Notes: a model not told the origin generated them from the sequence alone. 64,000 bases of DNA from CAVQGZ01 sp942491665 (GCA_942491665.1 CALOBR010000012.1:106396-170395); one strand, 5' to 3'. Shown: positions 31,551 through 40,488, counted from the stretch's first letter. Program-made: numbers and translations.

Positions 31551-32970
31551 TGCCGTCGGTCAGGGCGCCGACCGCCTCGGCCCCGCCGGCCCCGGCGGCC
31601 ATGCCGAACTCGAGCGTCCCGTCGTAGCTCAGCACGCCGATCGAGCACCAGAGCGGACGCCCCAGCGGAATGATGGGGTAGTCCGCGCTCACCCGCCGAC
31701 CCATCACGTAGAGCGGGAACTGCGGGCCTGGCACGTTCGTCACCAACGAGTCGACTGCCCACTCCGGGACGGGTGTGTCCGAGCGAACCACCAGCGTCTG
31801 GATGCCCGCTGGCGCCACGTCCAACACGTCGAGAAAGACCTTCGTGGCCGCTGCCGTGCCGGCGTCCTTGAGCGTGTTGATGTGCTCGGCGATCCACCTC
31901 AGCCGCTCGGGGGCCGAGCCGAAGACCGGCAGCTGAATGAACAGCCCGGTCACCTGGTTGTTCGACGCGAAGTCGTGCGGGGAGCGCGTCGACACCGGGA
32001 TGAGGATCTTGACGAACTCGGAGTCGCTGGCCTGCCCGCGACCCCGCATCAGTGCCCCGTAGCCACCGGAGGCCAGCGCCATCACGACGTCGTTCACGGT
32101 GACGCCGTAGGCGGCGCGGATGCGCTTCACATCCGCAAGGCTCACCTGCGTCGTGCGCCAGTGCCGGTCGCCCCCCGGGTCACCGCTGAGCAGGGAATGG
32201 GTGCGGGGGGCCAGAGTGGCTCCGACTGCCCCAGCGGTGCGGGCGGCCTCGGCAGTCATCTGGCTCAGCTCGTCGCTGAGCTGCTGGGCGGCCCCGCCCG
32301 CCCACCGCGCGGCCTCGACCGGGTCGAGAACCACCGTGCGAAGAGCGCGCAGCGTCAGGTCCCCACCCTTGCTGGCCGCCTCACGCACCATCGCACGCTT
32401 GGACGACTCATGGTCCGCGGGGCTCGCCGGCGCCCGGCTCTGCGCGGTCTGCGCCGCCGCCGTGGCGAAGTAGTCCGACAGCGTGGTGCTCCCATCGGGC
32501 TCGACGTCGAAGAGGTGACCCATCAGCAGCATCGACCCGGCGCCGTCGGCCACGGCGTGGTGCAGGCGCACCACGACGCCGAACAGGTCGGGGGCCAGGC
32601 CGGTGAGCAGGTGCACGTCCCAGAGCGGCTTGTCGAGGTCCATCGGGGTGACCATGACGGCCGAGACGGCGTCCTCGATGGCCCCCATGTCGGCGGGTGC
32701 CGCCACTGCCCTCTCCCGAACGTGGTGGGTGAGGTCGACCTCGGCCCGCACCCACTTCGGGCGGCGCACCGGACCCCGCGAGGCCACCACCCGCTCGGAC
32801 AGCCGCGGCATGCGGGGCAGGCGCGAGGCCAGACCGTCGCGCACCTCGTCCACAGTGGGCGCGGGGCCTGCCGCTAGCACGAGCGACCCGATGGCAATCG
32901 GCGGTCCACCTGAATCGGCGTCGAGCCAGACCGCGTCGATCGCCCGCATGCGGGTCGTGTCGTCTGCCAT
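31510..32970 (-). CDS. Wax ester synthase/diacylglycerol acyltransferase (WS/DGAT)
   Basis: A 486-residue acyl-CoA-dependent O-acyltransferase of the bacterial WS/DGAT family, making wax esters or triacylglycerol for storage. The catalytic HHxxxDG is intact at residues 137-143 (HHAVADG). Other family marks are PLWDVHLLTGL, NDVVMALASGGYGALM and the C-terminal VTNVPGPQFPLYVMG. ATG 32970 (MADDTTRMRAIDAVW) is the family-like start; the frame continues upstream only as Arg/Pro-rich sequence. Peripheral membrane or lipid-droplet location expected. It converges on the sulfur operon. Confidence 0.92.
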   Translation of the reverse strand: MADDTTRMRAIDAVWLDADSGGPPIAIGSLVLAAGPAPTVDEVRDGLASRLPRMPRLSERVVASRGPVRRPKWVRAEVDLTHHVRERAVAAPADMGAIEDAVSAVMVTPMDLDKPLWDVHLLTGLAPDLFGVVVRLHHAVADGAGSMLLMGHLFDVEPDGSTTLSDYFATAAAQTAQSRAPASPADHESSKRAMVREAASKGGDLTLRALRTVVLDPVEAARWAGGAAQQLSDELSQMTAEAARTAGAVGATLAPRTHSLLSGDPGGDRHWRTTQVSLADVKRIRAAYGVTVNDVVMALASGGYGALMRGRGQASDSEFVKILIPVSTRSPHDFASNNQVTGLFIQLPVFGSAPERLRWIAEHINTLKDAGTAAATKVFLDVLDVAPAGIQTLVVRSDTPVPEWAVDSLVTNVPGPQFPLYVMGRRVSADYPIIPLGRPLWCSIGVLSYDGTLEFGMAAGAGGAEAVGALTDGIQASLAELLDGLA

Positions 32971-33098
32971 GCGCAGGGACGCTAGTGGTCGGGCGCCATC
33001 TGCACGACGACGACGTGACGTCGATCCAGCCCACAGACCGGGTGCGTGGCGACTAGCCTGTGCCCGTCGCTGCGCGAGCCGGGGCGTAGGGAGGGCCG

Positions 33099-35375
33099 GT
33101 GAAGAGCCTCTCCGAGGTCGCCGAGAGCGTGCTAGGCGCGCTTGCGGCGTACTGGATCTCCCTCTGGGTGCTGGCCGGCGCGCTCGAGGTCGCGCTGGAC
33201 GGCAGCGTGGAGATGGCCCCGGTGCGGGTGCCGCTGGCCGTTGCGTGGCTGCTGGGAGGGCTTGCGATGCTGGCAGCCCGCTTCTTGCCCGACCCCCTGC
33301 GCGTGCGGGCACTGCTGGCGATGGCGGTTGCGCTGGCGGTGGGAACCGTGATTGCCCGTGAGCTGTCCGGGCTTGTCGCTCCATGGGTTCAGATCACCGT
33401 CGCCTGCGCCATGCTGCTGAGCGTCATGGGGTTCGTGGGCCCGCGGCGGCTCTTCATCCCCACGGCCGTCTTCGTCGTCGCGCTCGGCTCGCTGCAACGC
33501 GCGCAGGAGATGTCGCGCGAGGACTCCCCTGTCCGGCTCGGAGTGCCGCTCACCGAGGCCGCGCTGGTGATCGGGCTCGGGCTGCTGGGGCTGATGATTC
33601 GAGCGGTGCTCATCCGGTCGTCGGAGCGAGCCGACAGGATGCTGGCCGCGGAGGAGGAACGTCGCCAGTCTGCGGTGGAGCAGCGGTGGCGTGAGGATGC
33701 CATGACGGCCCGTATGTCTCTTCTGCACGACACTGCGCTCAACACCCTCAACGCCATCGCGCTCAGCCCCCGGGGGTCGTCCGACGACCAACGGCGTCGT
33801 TGCGTGGAGGACGCACGGCGCCTGCAGGAGAGCACCGAGACGCACTCCAGCGGGGTGCAGCCGCTGGAGTCCGCCCTGCAACAGGTGGTGTCACGTGCCG
33901 AGACCCAAGGTGTGACCGTGTCGTTGGACGCGGACGGTGACCCGCTCGAGACCTGCCTCGTGCCGGCGGGCGTGCGCGACGCCCTGACCGGAAGCATCGA
34001 AGAAGCGCTGCTCAACGTGGCCAAGCACGCCAAAGTCGCGACGGCCCGACTCACCATGACCATCACCCCGAGCGAGGTGAGCGCCACGGTCACCGACGCC
34101 GGAGTCGGGTTCGACCCGCAGCGCACCGAACGACGCCACGGGCTGCGCCACTCCGTGGAGGGCCGGATGGCGGGCGTCGGCGGCAGCACCAGGGTCACGA
34201 GTGCCCCGGGACGCGGAACGAGCGTGGCTCTCACGTGGGTGCGCCAGGACGACGACGAGCCCGTCGCCGACGCTGTCTCAACGGTCGTCGTCCGAACGCT
34301 GGCCGCCCTGCTGCTGGCAGCGACGATCTTCACCAGCCTGGTCGTCGTCGCGGAGTGGCAGGCGTTCGAGCGGCCTGCCGTGGCCCTGGCGGGGGGTCTG
34401 CTGCTGGGCGGCTGGGGGCTGCTCGTGACCTACAACCTGCGCCACGAACGGTGGATGCCCCTCGGCGTGGGCGTGGTCACCGTCGCTCTGGCGTGCCTCG
34501 CCCCGTTCTGGACGATCGCGTCGGACACCTACTGCTCCAGCACGTTCGGCACCCTCGGCTGGGTGGACCCTCGCCTTCCCTTGGTCGTCCTCGTGATGCT
34601 GACGGCCAGTCGGTGGTGGCACGCATCGTTGGCCGCCCCGGCCTTCATCGCAGCCACGTTGGTCGCCGCCTCGGTGTGGGCTGACGTGTTCGCCGGCTGC
34701 CCAAGCGTCGCGGTCACCGCGTCAAGCGTCGCGCTGGCCGTCTTCGTCGCCAGCCTCATCGCCGGACGAGCACTCACCCGGCAGGCCGACGCGGTCGGAC
34801 GCGCCAACCAGCAGCGCCGGGATGCCGAGTGGGACCGCATGCGCGCAGCCGCTGCCCGCACCGAGCAGCAGCAGTGGTTCCAGCCCGCCCTCGACTCCTG
34901 CATCCCCTTGCTGGCTGCCATCGGGGACGGCAACGCCGACCCGCGCTCGGGCGACGTCCGGCAACGGTGTCGGGAGGAGTCGGGCTACCTGCGTGGCCTG
35001 GTGAGCGCCGCCTCAGCACCGCCGGGGGTCCGCGAAGCCGTGCTCGCTCTGCTCACCCACGCCCACGACGCTGGGGTGGACGTGCAGGTGCGCGGCGACC
35101 TGGCCCGCCTGCCGGCGCCGTCAGCCGCCGTCGTGGAGACCCTGAGCAGCCACACCTCGCTGAACCTCGAGCACGCGGAGTCGATGGTCATCACCGGGAT
35201 CGGTGACAAGACCCACGGTGCCTTGATCGTGCATGTGCCAGGGCTGTCGGAACAGCCACTGGAGCGTCGTGGCGCCCCAGCCGATGGCATCGAGGTGATC
35301 AGTGACGAGGACGGGTGGTGGATGGAGGTCAGCTGGCCGGCGGTTGTGGAGCAGCCGGCGGCGGTGTCGTCGTGA
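33099..35375 (+). CDS. Sensor histidine kinase with a second, degenerate membrane-kinase half
   Basis: A 758-residue membrane protein. The first half is a NarL-type histidine kinase: about five transmembrane segments (12-170), a HisKA_3-like helix with His210 in SLLHDTALNTLNAI, and an ATP-binding domain (about 290-375) with N-box EEALLNVAKHAK, DAGVGFDP and GRGTSVAL. The second half repeats the layout: five to six more transmembrane segments (385-550), then a coiled helix (AEWDRMRAAAARTEQQQW) and a weakly kinase-like domain lacking the N, G1 and G2 boxes. This suggests an internal duplication whose second copy lost ATP binding. Start GTG 33099 after GGGAGGG. The response regulator is encoded 0.9 kb away on the other strand. 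Confidence 0.85.
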   Translation: MKSLSEVAESVLGALAAYWISLWVLAGALEVALDGSVEMAPVRVPLAVAWLLGGLAMLAARFLPDPLRVRALLAMAVALAVGTVIARELSGLVAPWVQITVACAMLLSVMGFVGPRRLFIPTAVFVVALGSLQRAQEMSREDSPVRLGVPLTEAALVIGLGLLGLMIRAVLIRSSERADRMLAAEEERRQSAVEQRWREDAMTARMSLLHDTALNTLNAIALSPRGSSDDQRRRCVEDARRLQESTETHSSGVQPLESALQQVVSRAETQGVTVSLDADGDPLETCLVPAGVRDALTGSIEEALLNVAKHAKVATARLTMTITPSEVSATVTDAGVGFDPQRTERRHGLRHSVEGRMAGVGGSTRVTSAPGRGTSVALTWVRQDDDEPVADAVSTVVVRTLAALLLAATIFTSLVVVAEWQAFERPAVALAGGLLLGGWGLLVTYNLRHERWMPLGVGVVTVALACLAPFWTIASDTYCSSTFGTLGWVDPRLPLVVLVMLTASRWWHASLAAPAFIAATLVAASVWADVFAGCPSVAVTASSVALAVFVASLIAGRALTRQADAVGRANQQRRDAEWDRMRAAAARTEQQQWFQPALDSCIPLLAAIGDGNADPRSGDVRQRCREESGYLRGLVSAASAPPGVREAVLALLTHAHDAGVDVQVRGDLARLPAPSAAVVETLSSHTSLNLEHAESMVITGIGDKTHGALIVHVPGLSEQPLERRGAPADGIEVISDEDGWWMEVSWPAVVEQPAAVSS

Positions 35376-35808
35376 TCGGCCAGTTCCACCCGCACTCCAA
35401 TGCCAGCGGTCGGGTGGCGGTGAGCAGGTCACGTTGCTCCCACGCGACGGATCGCAGCACAGTGTTGATGTCGTCCCCGGCCTGAGCCACCGGAGGGTTG
35501 CTGTCGGCGAGGGCCGTGTCACCCGACGGGTCGTAGCGGGCAGCCATGACCGAGAGCCTGCGGGCGGCTTGGACGCTGGCCTGGGTGCCAAAGATGCCAC
35601 CGTCGTCGACCTGGGCGATGAACTGGCCGTACTGCGCGCACAGCTCGCCTCGGGTCGGAACCACGGCGGTCGCGGCGTCGCCCACGAGCGCGCGTGTGCC
35701 CAGCCCCAGCGCCACGAGCAGCACCAGGCCCAGGACAGTGAGCACCACCGCTGCTCGCCGCGGGTCGCCGAACCAGGGCCCCGACCCCGACTCCGCAGTA
35801 CGTGGCAC
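35329..35808 (-). CDS. Small single-pass membrane protein, unknown function
   Basis: A 159-residue protein with one transmembrane segment at about 18-42 (AAVVLTVLGLVLLVALGLGT) and a predicted extracytoplasmic domain. That domain holds CAQYGQFIAQVDD and a late Cys, which may pair as a disulfide. No known family recognised. It overlaps the 3' end of the sensor kinase gene by 47 bp on the opposite strand and diverges from the lipoprotein gene. Location inside a two-component cluster suggests an accessory envelope component; this is inference. Confidence 0.7.
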   Translation of the reverse strand: MPRTAESGSGPWFGDPRRAAVVLTVLGLVLLVALGLGTRALVGDAATAVVPTRGELCAQYGQFIAQVDDGGIFGTQASVQAARRLSVMAARYDPSGDTALADSNPPVAQAGDDINTVLRSVAWEQRDLLTATRPLALECGWNWPITTTPPPAAPQPPAS

Positions 35809-35840
35809 CGCGCCAGCGTAGGTCGATACGGTTGAACATC

Positions 35841-36290
35841 ATGCGCAGATCTCACCTCGGCGTGATCGGCCTCACCTCGTTGGCCTTGCTGGCCGGCGTC
35901 GGCGCCGGATGCAGCGCCGAGGTGCCGACCGGCAAGCCGTGGACCGTCGACGCCGCGGCGTGGCACGGCTCGACGGAGTGCGACGGCCCTGGCTGCAGCA
36001 TCGACGCCTACTCCTCACGTGACTTCACGGTCGAGGCCGCCGTTGCCGGAGCACTCGTCGACGGCGCCGTCGTCCAGGTGCACTGCTTCGTGCCCACACC
36101 CTCGCCCCAACGCGACCCGGCCGGCCGTGACGCCTACCGCTGGTACCTGCTGACAGTGGACGGGTCGTACCTGTGGGCTCCCGACCTCGCGCTGACCAGC
36201 GCTGACGACCTGCGCACTGTCGCGCAACCGGAGGGCGACCTGCTGGTCGACGGGTTGCGCACCTGTCACTCCGCGGTGCCGGAGCGCTAA
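35841..36290 (+). CDS. Predicted lipoprotein
   Basis: A 149-residue secreted protein with a lipobox signal peptide: MRRSHLGVIGLTSLALLAG followed by VGAGC, so lipidation would be at Cys24. The mature part holds CDGPGC and two further Cys, plus WYLLTVDGSYLWAPDLALTS, which resembles an SH3-like beta segment. It lies between the kinase cluster's membrane protein and the response regulator, with 1 bp to the convergent regulator gene. It may be a periplasmic-side partner or signal binder for the kinase. Confidence 0.8.
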   Translation: MRRSHLGVIGLTSLALLAGVGAGCSAEVPTGKPWTVDAAAWHGSTECDGPGCSIDAYSSRDFTVEAAVAGALVDGAVVQVHCFVPTPSPQRDPAGRDAYRWYLLTVDGSYLWAPDLALTSADDLRTVAQPEGDLLVDGLRTCHSAVPER

Positions 36291-36291
36291 G

Positions 36292-36942
36292 TCAGCGCGG
36301 TTCGATGATGCCGTCGCGCACAGCGGCGGCGTACATGTCGGTCTTCGTCCGCACGTCGCGCCCGACGTAGGAGTACTTGCGGCGCACCCGCGCGAGGTAC
36401 TCGCGCACGGTGCTCGGTGAGACGTTCATGCGCCGGGAGACCGCCTCAAGCTTCAGACCGGAGGCATAGAGGCGCAGCGCCGTGCGCTCCTGGGCGCTGA
36501 ACTCAGGCCGGTCGATCGACACCATCATCACCGCCGCCAGGTCGGGCGAGACGTAGATGTCGCCACGCAACGCGGCATCCACCGCGTCGTGCAGCACGTC
36601 CGAGCCCTCACGCTTGGGGACGTAGCCGAGCGCCCCGGCGGCGATGGCTGGTCGGATCAACCCGGCGTCGCCCACTGAGCTGACGAGCAGCACCGCGATG
36701 CCGCGCTCGACGAGATTGGCCGTGGTGTCCTCGGCCGGTCGCTCGTCCTCCCCGAGATCGATGTCGAGCAGCACCAGGTCGGTGCCGTCGGGGACGGCAC
36801 TCGGGTCGGGGCCGGCATAGACCACCTCGACCCGCTCCAGGTTCTCCGACGCCCAGAGGCGCAGGGCGTCGGTGAAGAGCTCGTGGTCGTCCACGATGGC
36901 GACCCGCCTCGGCTCGTCGCTGCCCTGCTCACCGTCGGTCAT
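36292..36942 (-). CDS. NarL/LuxR-type response regulator
   Basis: A 216-residue two-component response regulator. The receiver has acidic residues VAIVDDHE, phospho-acceptor Asp60 in VLLDIDLG, and the conserved Lys in GYVPKREG. The C-terminal LuxR-type HTH (about 150-205) contains SAQERTALRLYASGLKLEAV and MNVSPSTVREYLARVRRKY. It is the probable partner of the nearby sensor kinase, which is of the matching HisKA_3 class. Target genes unknown; the neighbouring lipoprotein and membrane protein are candidates. Confidence 0.92.
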   Translation of the reverse strand: MTDGEQGSDEPRRVAIVDDHELFTDALRLWASENLERVEVVYAGPDPSAVPDGTDLVLLDIDLGEDERPAEDTTANLVERGIAVLLVSSVGDAGLIRPAIAAGALGYVPKREGSDVLHDAVDAALRGDIYVSPDLAAVMMVSIDRPEFSAQERTALRLYASGLKLEAVSRRMNVSPSTVREYLARVRRKYSYVGRDVRTKTDMYAAAVRDGIIEPR

Positions 36943-37201
36943 CGGTGCTCGGTGCTCATCTCGCGGCCTCCCCGGGGGTCCGAAGCCGATTGTCCACAGA
37001 AATGCCTACAGATCGGGGTGGAATCGTCACACCCGAGTGCGATGCACTGTCAGCACTGCTCGTGTGGGCTCTCGCACCGAGGGTCCAAGGGGGGAACACG
37101 AGCGACAGGAGCCCCTGACCGCGTTGCGGCCCGGGGCTGCTGTCCGTCCGGGTCCAGGGCTTCGGCCCGTTGACACCCACCCAACCAAGGACCAGCGTCG
37201 A

Positions 37202-37227
37202 TATGTCAGCGCTGTATGTCAGCGCTG
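37202..37227. repeat. Tandem duplication of 13 bp
   Basis: TATGTCAGCGCTG occurs twice, back to back, at the likely start of the ABC relic. Thirteen is not a multiple of three, so the duplication changes the frame between the two possible ATG starts. A simple slippage duplication. Confidence 0.8.
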
Positions 37228-37872
37228 TCTCGATGGCGGGCGACGAGTTGGCTGTCGACGTCGGTCACGTGGTGACGACCTTCGGCACGACGACGGCCCT
37301 GGCCGGACTCGACCTGCAGGTTCGACGCGGTGAGGTGCACGCGTTTCTCGGGCCGAACGGGGCGGGCAAGACGACGACCTTGCGCCTGCTCCTGGGCATG
37401 CTCCGCGCCGACAGCGCAACGATGCGCCCGCTCGGGATGAATTCGTGGACGGACGTCGCGGTTCGGAGTGTCGGCGGCTCTGCATCTGCGCTCGGAGGAG
37501 ACCGCCGGCCACGCCGAGCTGCTGCTGACCACCGGTGAGCCCCTGGACGAGGCCGTGCGACTGGCCGGTGCGGCCGCTCTTGCGGTGCCAGCCGCCTGGG
37601 TGATGGTCGGCATCGTGGCCGTGTTGCTCGGATGGGTGCCGCTGGCGGCCCCCGGCGCGTGGGGCCTGCTCGCGGGCTTCGTCGTCGTGGGCAAGTTCGG
37701 CGGCCTGTGGCGACTGCCGCAGTGGCTGTTGGACGTGTCCCCCTTCGCGCACAGCCCGACCGTGCCCGGTGGTGCGGTATCGGCCCTGGCGGTGATCGGC
37801 CTGCTGCTGGTAGCCGGCATCCTCATCGGCATCGGGATGCTCGGCCTGCGTCGGCGCGACATCCCTGCCTGA
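37203..37872 (+). pseudogene. Deletion-fused ABC transporter relic (ATPase N-terminus plus permease C-terminus)
   Basis: The first about 80 codons encode the N-terminal part of an ABC ATPase (VVTTFGTTTALAGLDLQVRR, Walker A GPNGAGKTTT, LRLLLGMLRADS). Just after this, near 37440-37470, the sequence jumps into another frame that reads as the C-terminal third of an ABC permease: HLRSEETAGHAELLLTTGEP, then three hydrophobic segments ending GMLGLRRRDIPA. The Q-loop, signature, Walker B and most of the permease are gone. One deletion removing about 1.5-2 kb of an export operon explains it. Not expected to be functional. Confidence 0.8.
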
Positions 37873-37936
37873 GTCGAGGCACGCGTCGGTCGCCACGTCC
37901 AGCGGGTTTCGGGGATGATGATGGCGTGACGCACGC

Positions 37937-39235
37937 ATGACCGAGGCCCTTCTGCTGCTCGGGCTGGCTGCGGTGCTGATCGCGGCGAACGCCCTTTTCG
38001 TGGCGGCCGAGTTCAGCCTCGTCACCGTCGACCGGACGACGATCGAGGCGCAGGCACCGACCGACCGGTCGGCCGCCCGGGTGCTCGGCGCCCTGCGCAG
38101 CCTGTCGACCCAGCTGTCCGGGGCCCAGCTCGGCATCACCGTCACGTCGTTGCTGGTCGGCTTCTTGGCCGAGCCCTCACTGGCGACCCTGCTCGCCGGC
38201 CCCCTGGAGGCGTGGGGCGTCTCCAGCGCCGCCGTCGCTGTCGGGCTCGCGCTGGCCATCGCCACGACGGTGCAGATGGTCTTCGGCGAGCTCGTGCCCA
38301 AGAACTGGGCGATCTCTGAGCCGATGTCGGTCGCCAAGGCCGTCGCCGCACCGCACATGGCCTTCACAGCAGCCATGGGCTGGCTCATCTCGTTCCTCAA
38401 CGGCAGCGCGAACCGGTTGCTGCGCGCGATGGGCATCGAGCCCACCGAAGAGCTCGAGTCGGCGCGCTCGGCGCAAGAGCTGCGCTCGCTGATCCGCCGG
38501 TCGGCGTCGGAGGGCACGCTGGAGCGTCCGGTCGCCTCGCTGCTCGACCGAAGCCTGCGCCTGACCGACCGCGTCGTCGCCGACGTCCTCACCCCACGAC
38601 CCCAGGTGCACTCCCTCGACGTCGCGGCCACCGTCTCGACCGTGCTTGAGGTGGCCCGCGAGACTGGCCACTCGCGCTTTCCGGTCACCGGCGCGCAGGG
38701 CATCGACTCGATCGTGGGCGTGATCGACCTGCGGCGGGCCCTGCTGGTCGACCCCGCCCAGGCCGGGCGGGTGCGCGTGGGCCAGGTGATGGACGAGCCG
38801 CTGGTCGTCCCCGAGACCCTGCCCGTCGACGACTTGCTGCACGCCCTTCGCGCCGACGGCCACCTCGCCGTGGTGGTCGACGAGTACGGCGGCACCGCTG
38901 GCGTGGCCACGCTGGAAGACATCGTGGAAGAAATCGTGGGCGAGGTGGCCGACGAGTCCGACCCGCACGAGTTCTACTCCCAGCAGCAGGCGGACGGGAC
39001 GTTGCTGCTCTCGGGACTGCTGCGCACCGACGAGGCGCGCGACCTCGGGGTCCCCGCCCACGACGCCCCGGAGTACGAGACGCTCGGCGGTCTGGCGATG
39101 CGCCTCATCGGGGCGATTCCGGCCGTCGGCGACCAGTTCAGCATCAACGGCCGCCGCGCCGTCGTGGCACGCATGGACGGGCGCCGTGTCGAGCTCATCC
39201 GCGTCGACCCCGCCCCGGAGGCGACCGATGAGTGA
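37937..39235 (+). CDS. CNNM/CorC-type membrane protein with CBS pair (hemolysin family)
   Basis: A 432-residue protein of the HlyC/CorC (CNNM) family. Domains are a DUF21/CNNM transmembrane domain (1-190) with NALFVAAEFSLVTVDRT and VFGELVPKNWAIS, two CBS domains (about 205-325, including RFPVTGAQGIDSIVGVIDL and AVVVDEYGGTAGVATLEDIV), and a C-terminal CorC_HlyC domain (about 345-425). Members are linked to magnesium/cobalt efflux or transport; the old hemolysin label is not functional evidence. It overlaps the next, related gene by 8 bp. Confidence 0.92.
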   Translation: MTEALLLLGLAAVLIAANALFVAAEFSLVTVDRTTIEAQAPTDRSAARVLGALRSLSTQLSGAQLGITVTSLLVGFLAEPSLATLLAGPLEAWGVSSAAVAVGLALAIATTVQMVFGELVPKNWAISEPMSVAKAVAAPHMAFTAAMGWLISFLNGSANRLLRAMGIEPTEELESARSAQELRSLIRRSASEGTLERPVASLLDRSLRLTDRVVADVLTPRPQVHSLDVAATVSTVLEVARETGHSRFPVTGAQGIDSIVGVIDLRRALLVDPAQAGRVRVGQVMDEPLVVPETLPVDDLLHALRADGHLAVVVDEYGGTAGVATLEDIVEEIVGEVADESDPHEFYSQQQADGTLLLSGLLRTDEARDLGVPAHDAPEYETLGGLAMRLIGAIPAVGDQFSINGRRAVVARMDGRRVELIRVDPAPEATDE

Positions 39236-40307
39236 CACGAGCGCCCTGGTGCTGGCGGTGGTGCTGCTGGTGGGCAACGCCTTCTTCGTCGGCGCCGAGT
39301 TCTCCCTGATCTCGGCCCGCCGCAGCCAGATCGAGCCGCTGGCCGACGCCGGCAACCGACGGGCCCGCGTGACCGTTCGGGCGATGGAGAACGTGTCGCA
39401 GATGATGGCCGGCGCCCAGCTCGGCATCACCGTCTGCTCGCTCGGCCTCGGCGCCACGGCCGAGCCTGCCATCGCCCACCTGCTCGAGCCCGTGCTCGCC
39501 GACCTGGGGATCCCGGAGGGCTTCGTCCATCCGATCGCGTTCACCATCGGGCTGTCACTCGTGGTGTTCCTGCACATGGTGCTGGGCGAGATGGTGCCCA
39601 AGAACATCGCCCTGGCCGGCCCGGAGCGCTCAGCTCTGCTGCTCGGCCCGCCGCTGGCGGCGATCGTGACCGCGCTGCGCCCGTTCATCGCCACCATCAA
39701 CGCCTTGGCCAACCTCGTCCTGCGGCTGCTGCGAGTGGACCCGAAGGACGAGGTGTCGTCGTCCTTCACCCGCGACGAGGTCGCCGTGATGATCACCGAG
39801 TCGTCGCGTGAAGGGCTGCTCGACAGCAACGAGTCGACGATGCTCGAAGGTGCCCTCGACGTCTCCACGTCCGTGGCACGCGACATCCTGCTGCCGACGC
39901 AGCACCTGGTCACCGTGGCAGCCGACGACTCCACCGGCAGCCTCTACCGGGCCGTCGTCGACACCGGCTACTCCCGCTTCCCCGTCCGCGACACCGCTGG
40001 ACAGCTGCGCTCGTACGTGCACATCCACGACGCGCTCAACCCGCACAGCCCGGTCACCACCGGAGCCTGGCTCACCCAGGGACGCATCGCCGACCTGCCG
40101 CTGCACGATCTCACCGAGCTGCCCGCTGACCTGCCGCTGACCGCGGTCGTCGCCCGCATGAAGGCCGACGCCGCGCACCTAGCCGGCGTGGTCGACGCCA
40201 CGGGGTCGACGATCGGCGTCATCACCCTCGAGGACGCGCTGGAGCGAGTGATCGGACGGGTGCGCGACCCCGCCCAACGACGGGCCGGGCACGACCCGTC
40301 CCCGTGA
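39228..40307 (+). CDS. CNNM/CorC-type membrane protein lacking the C-terminal CorC domain
   Basis: A 359-residue paralogue of the preceding protein: DUF21/CNNM domain (1-185; FFVGAEFSLISARRSQIEPL, VLGEMVPKNIAL) and a CBS pair (about 205-335). It stops soon after TIGVITLEDALERVIGRV, so the CorC_HlyC domain is missing. The start at ATG 39228 overlaps the upstream gene by 8 bp. The two probably form a heteromeric ion transporter, with only one subunit carrying the CorC domain. This paired arrangement is common in actinobacteria. Confidence 0.9.
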   Translation: MSDTSALVLAVVLLVGNAFFVGAEFSLISARRSQIEPLADAGNRRARVTVRAMENVSQMMAGAQLGITVCSLGLGATAEPAIAHLLEPVLADLGIPEGFVHPIAFTIGLSLVVFLHMVLGEMVPKNIALAGPERSALLLGPPLAAIVTALRPFIATINALANLVLRLLRVDPKDEVSSSFTRDEVAVMITESSREGLLDSNESTMLEGALDVSTSVARDILLPTQHLVTVAADDSTGSLYRAVVDTGYSRFPVRDTAGQLRSYVHIHDALNPHSPVTTGAWLTQGRIADLPLHDLTELPADLPLTAVVARMKADAAHLAGVVDATGSTIGVITLEDALERVIGRVRDPAQRRAGHDPSP

Positions 40308-40338
40308 TCTACCCGTCGGCACGACCGGCGTGACCTAC

Positions 40339-40386
40339 GACCGGGGTGACTGGCGACCGGGGTGACTGGCGACCGGGGTGACTGGC
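40339..40386. repeat. Three perfect 16-bp tandem repeats
   Basis: GACCGGGGTGACTGGC occurs three times head to tail (40339, 40355, 40371). A degenerate copy precedes it (from 40322) and a partial copy follows, running into the adjacent palindrome. Non-coding gap of about 400 bp between the CNNM pair and furA. Confidence 0.85.
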
Positions 40387-40390
40387 GACC

Positions 40391-40442
40391 GGAGTTTGGG
40401 GGGTTTCCATGGCGCATCTGCCGTGGAAACCCCCCCAACTCC
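40391..40442. repeat. 22-bp inverted repeat (long hairpin)
   Basis: The arms 40391-40412 and 40421-40442 match at 20 of 22 positions around an 8-nt loop. The left arm reads GGAGTTTGGGGGGTTTCC and then ATGG. It abuts the tandem repeats. It could terminate the CNNM operon or be a dispersed palindromic element; the G/C-tract arms resemble neither a standard terminator nor a protein operator. Confidence 0.75.
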
Positions 40443-40464
40443 GCACGTCACGTGATCGTTTCGG

Positions 40465-40488
40465 GCCGGGGCCGGTGCCGGCCCCGGC
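40465..40488. repeat. 11-bp perfect GC hairpin
   Basis: GCCGGGGCCGG and CCGGCCCCGGC pair perfectly around TG. It lies 23 bp after the larger palindrome, in the same non-coding gap. It may be a terminator-like structure, but in a GC-rich genome such hairpins also arise by chance. Confidence 0.5.

Noticed and set aside
36990..36998. TTGTCCACA, an exact actinobacterial DnaA box
   Set aside because: It is a single copy in a 260-bp gap, with no cluster of boxes, no dnaA or dnaN and no AT-rich unwinding region, so it is not evidence for an origin.
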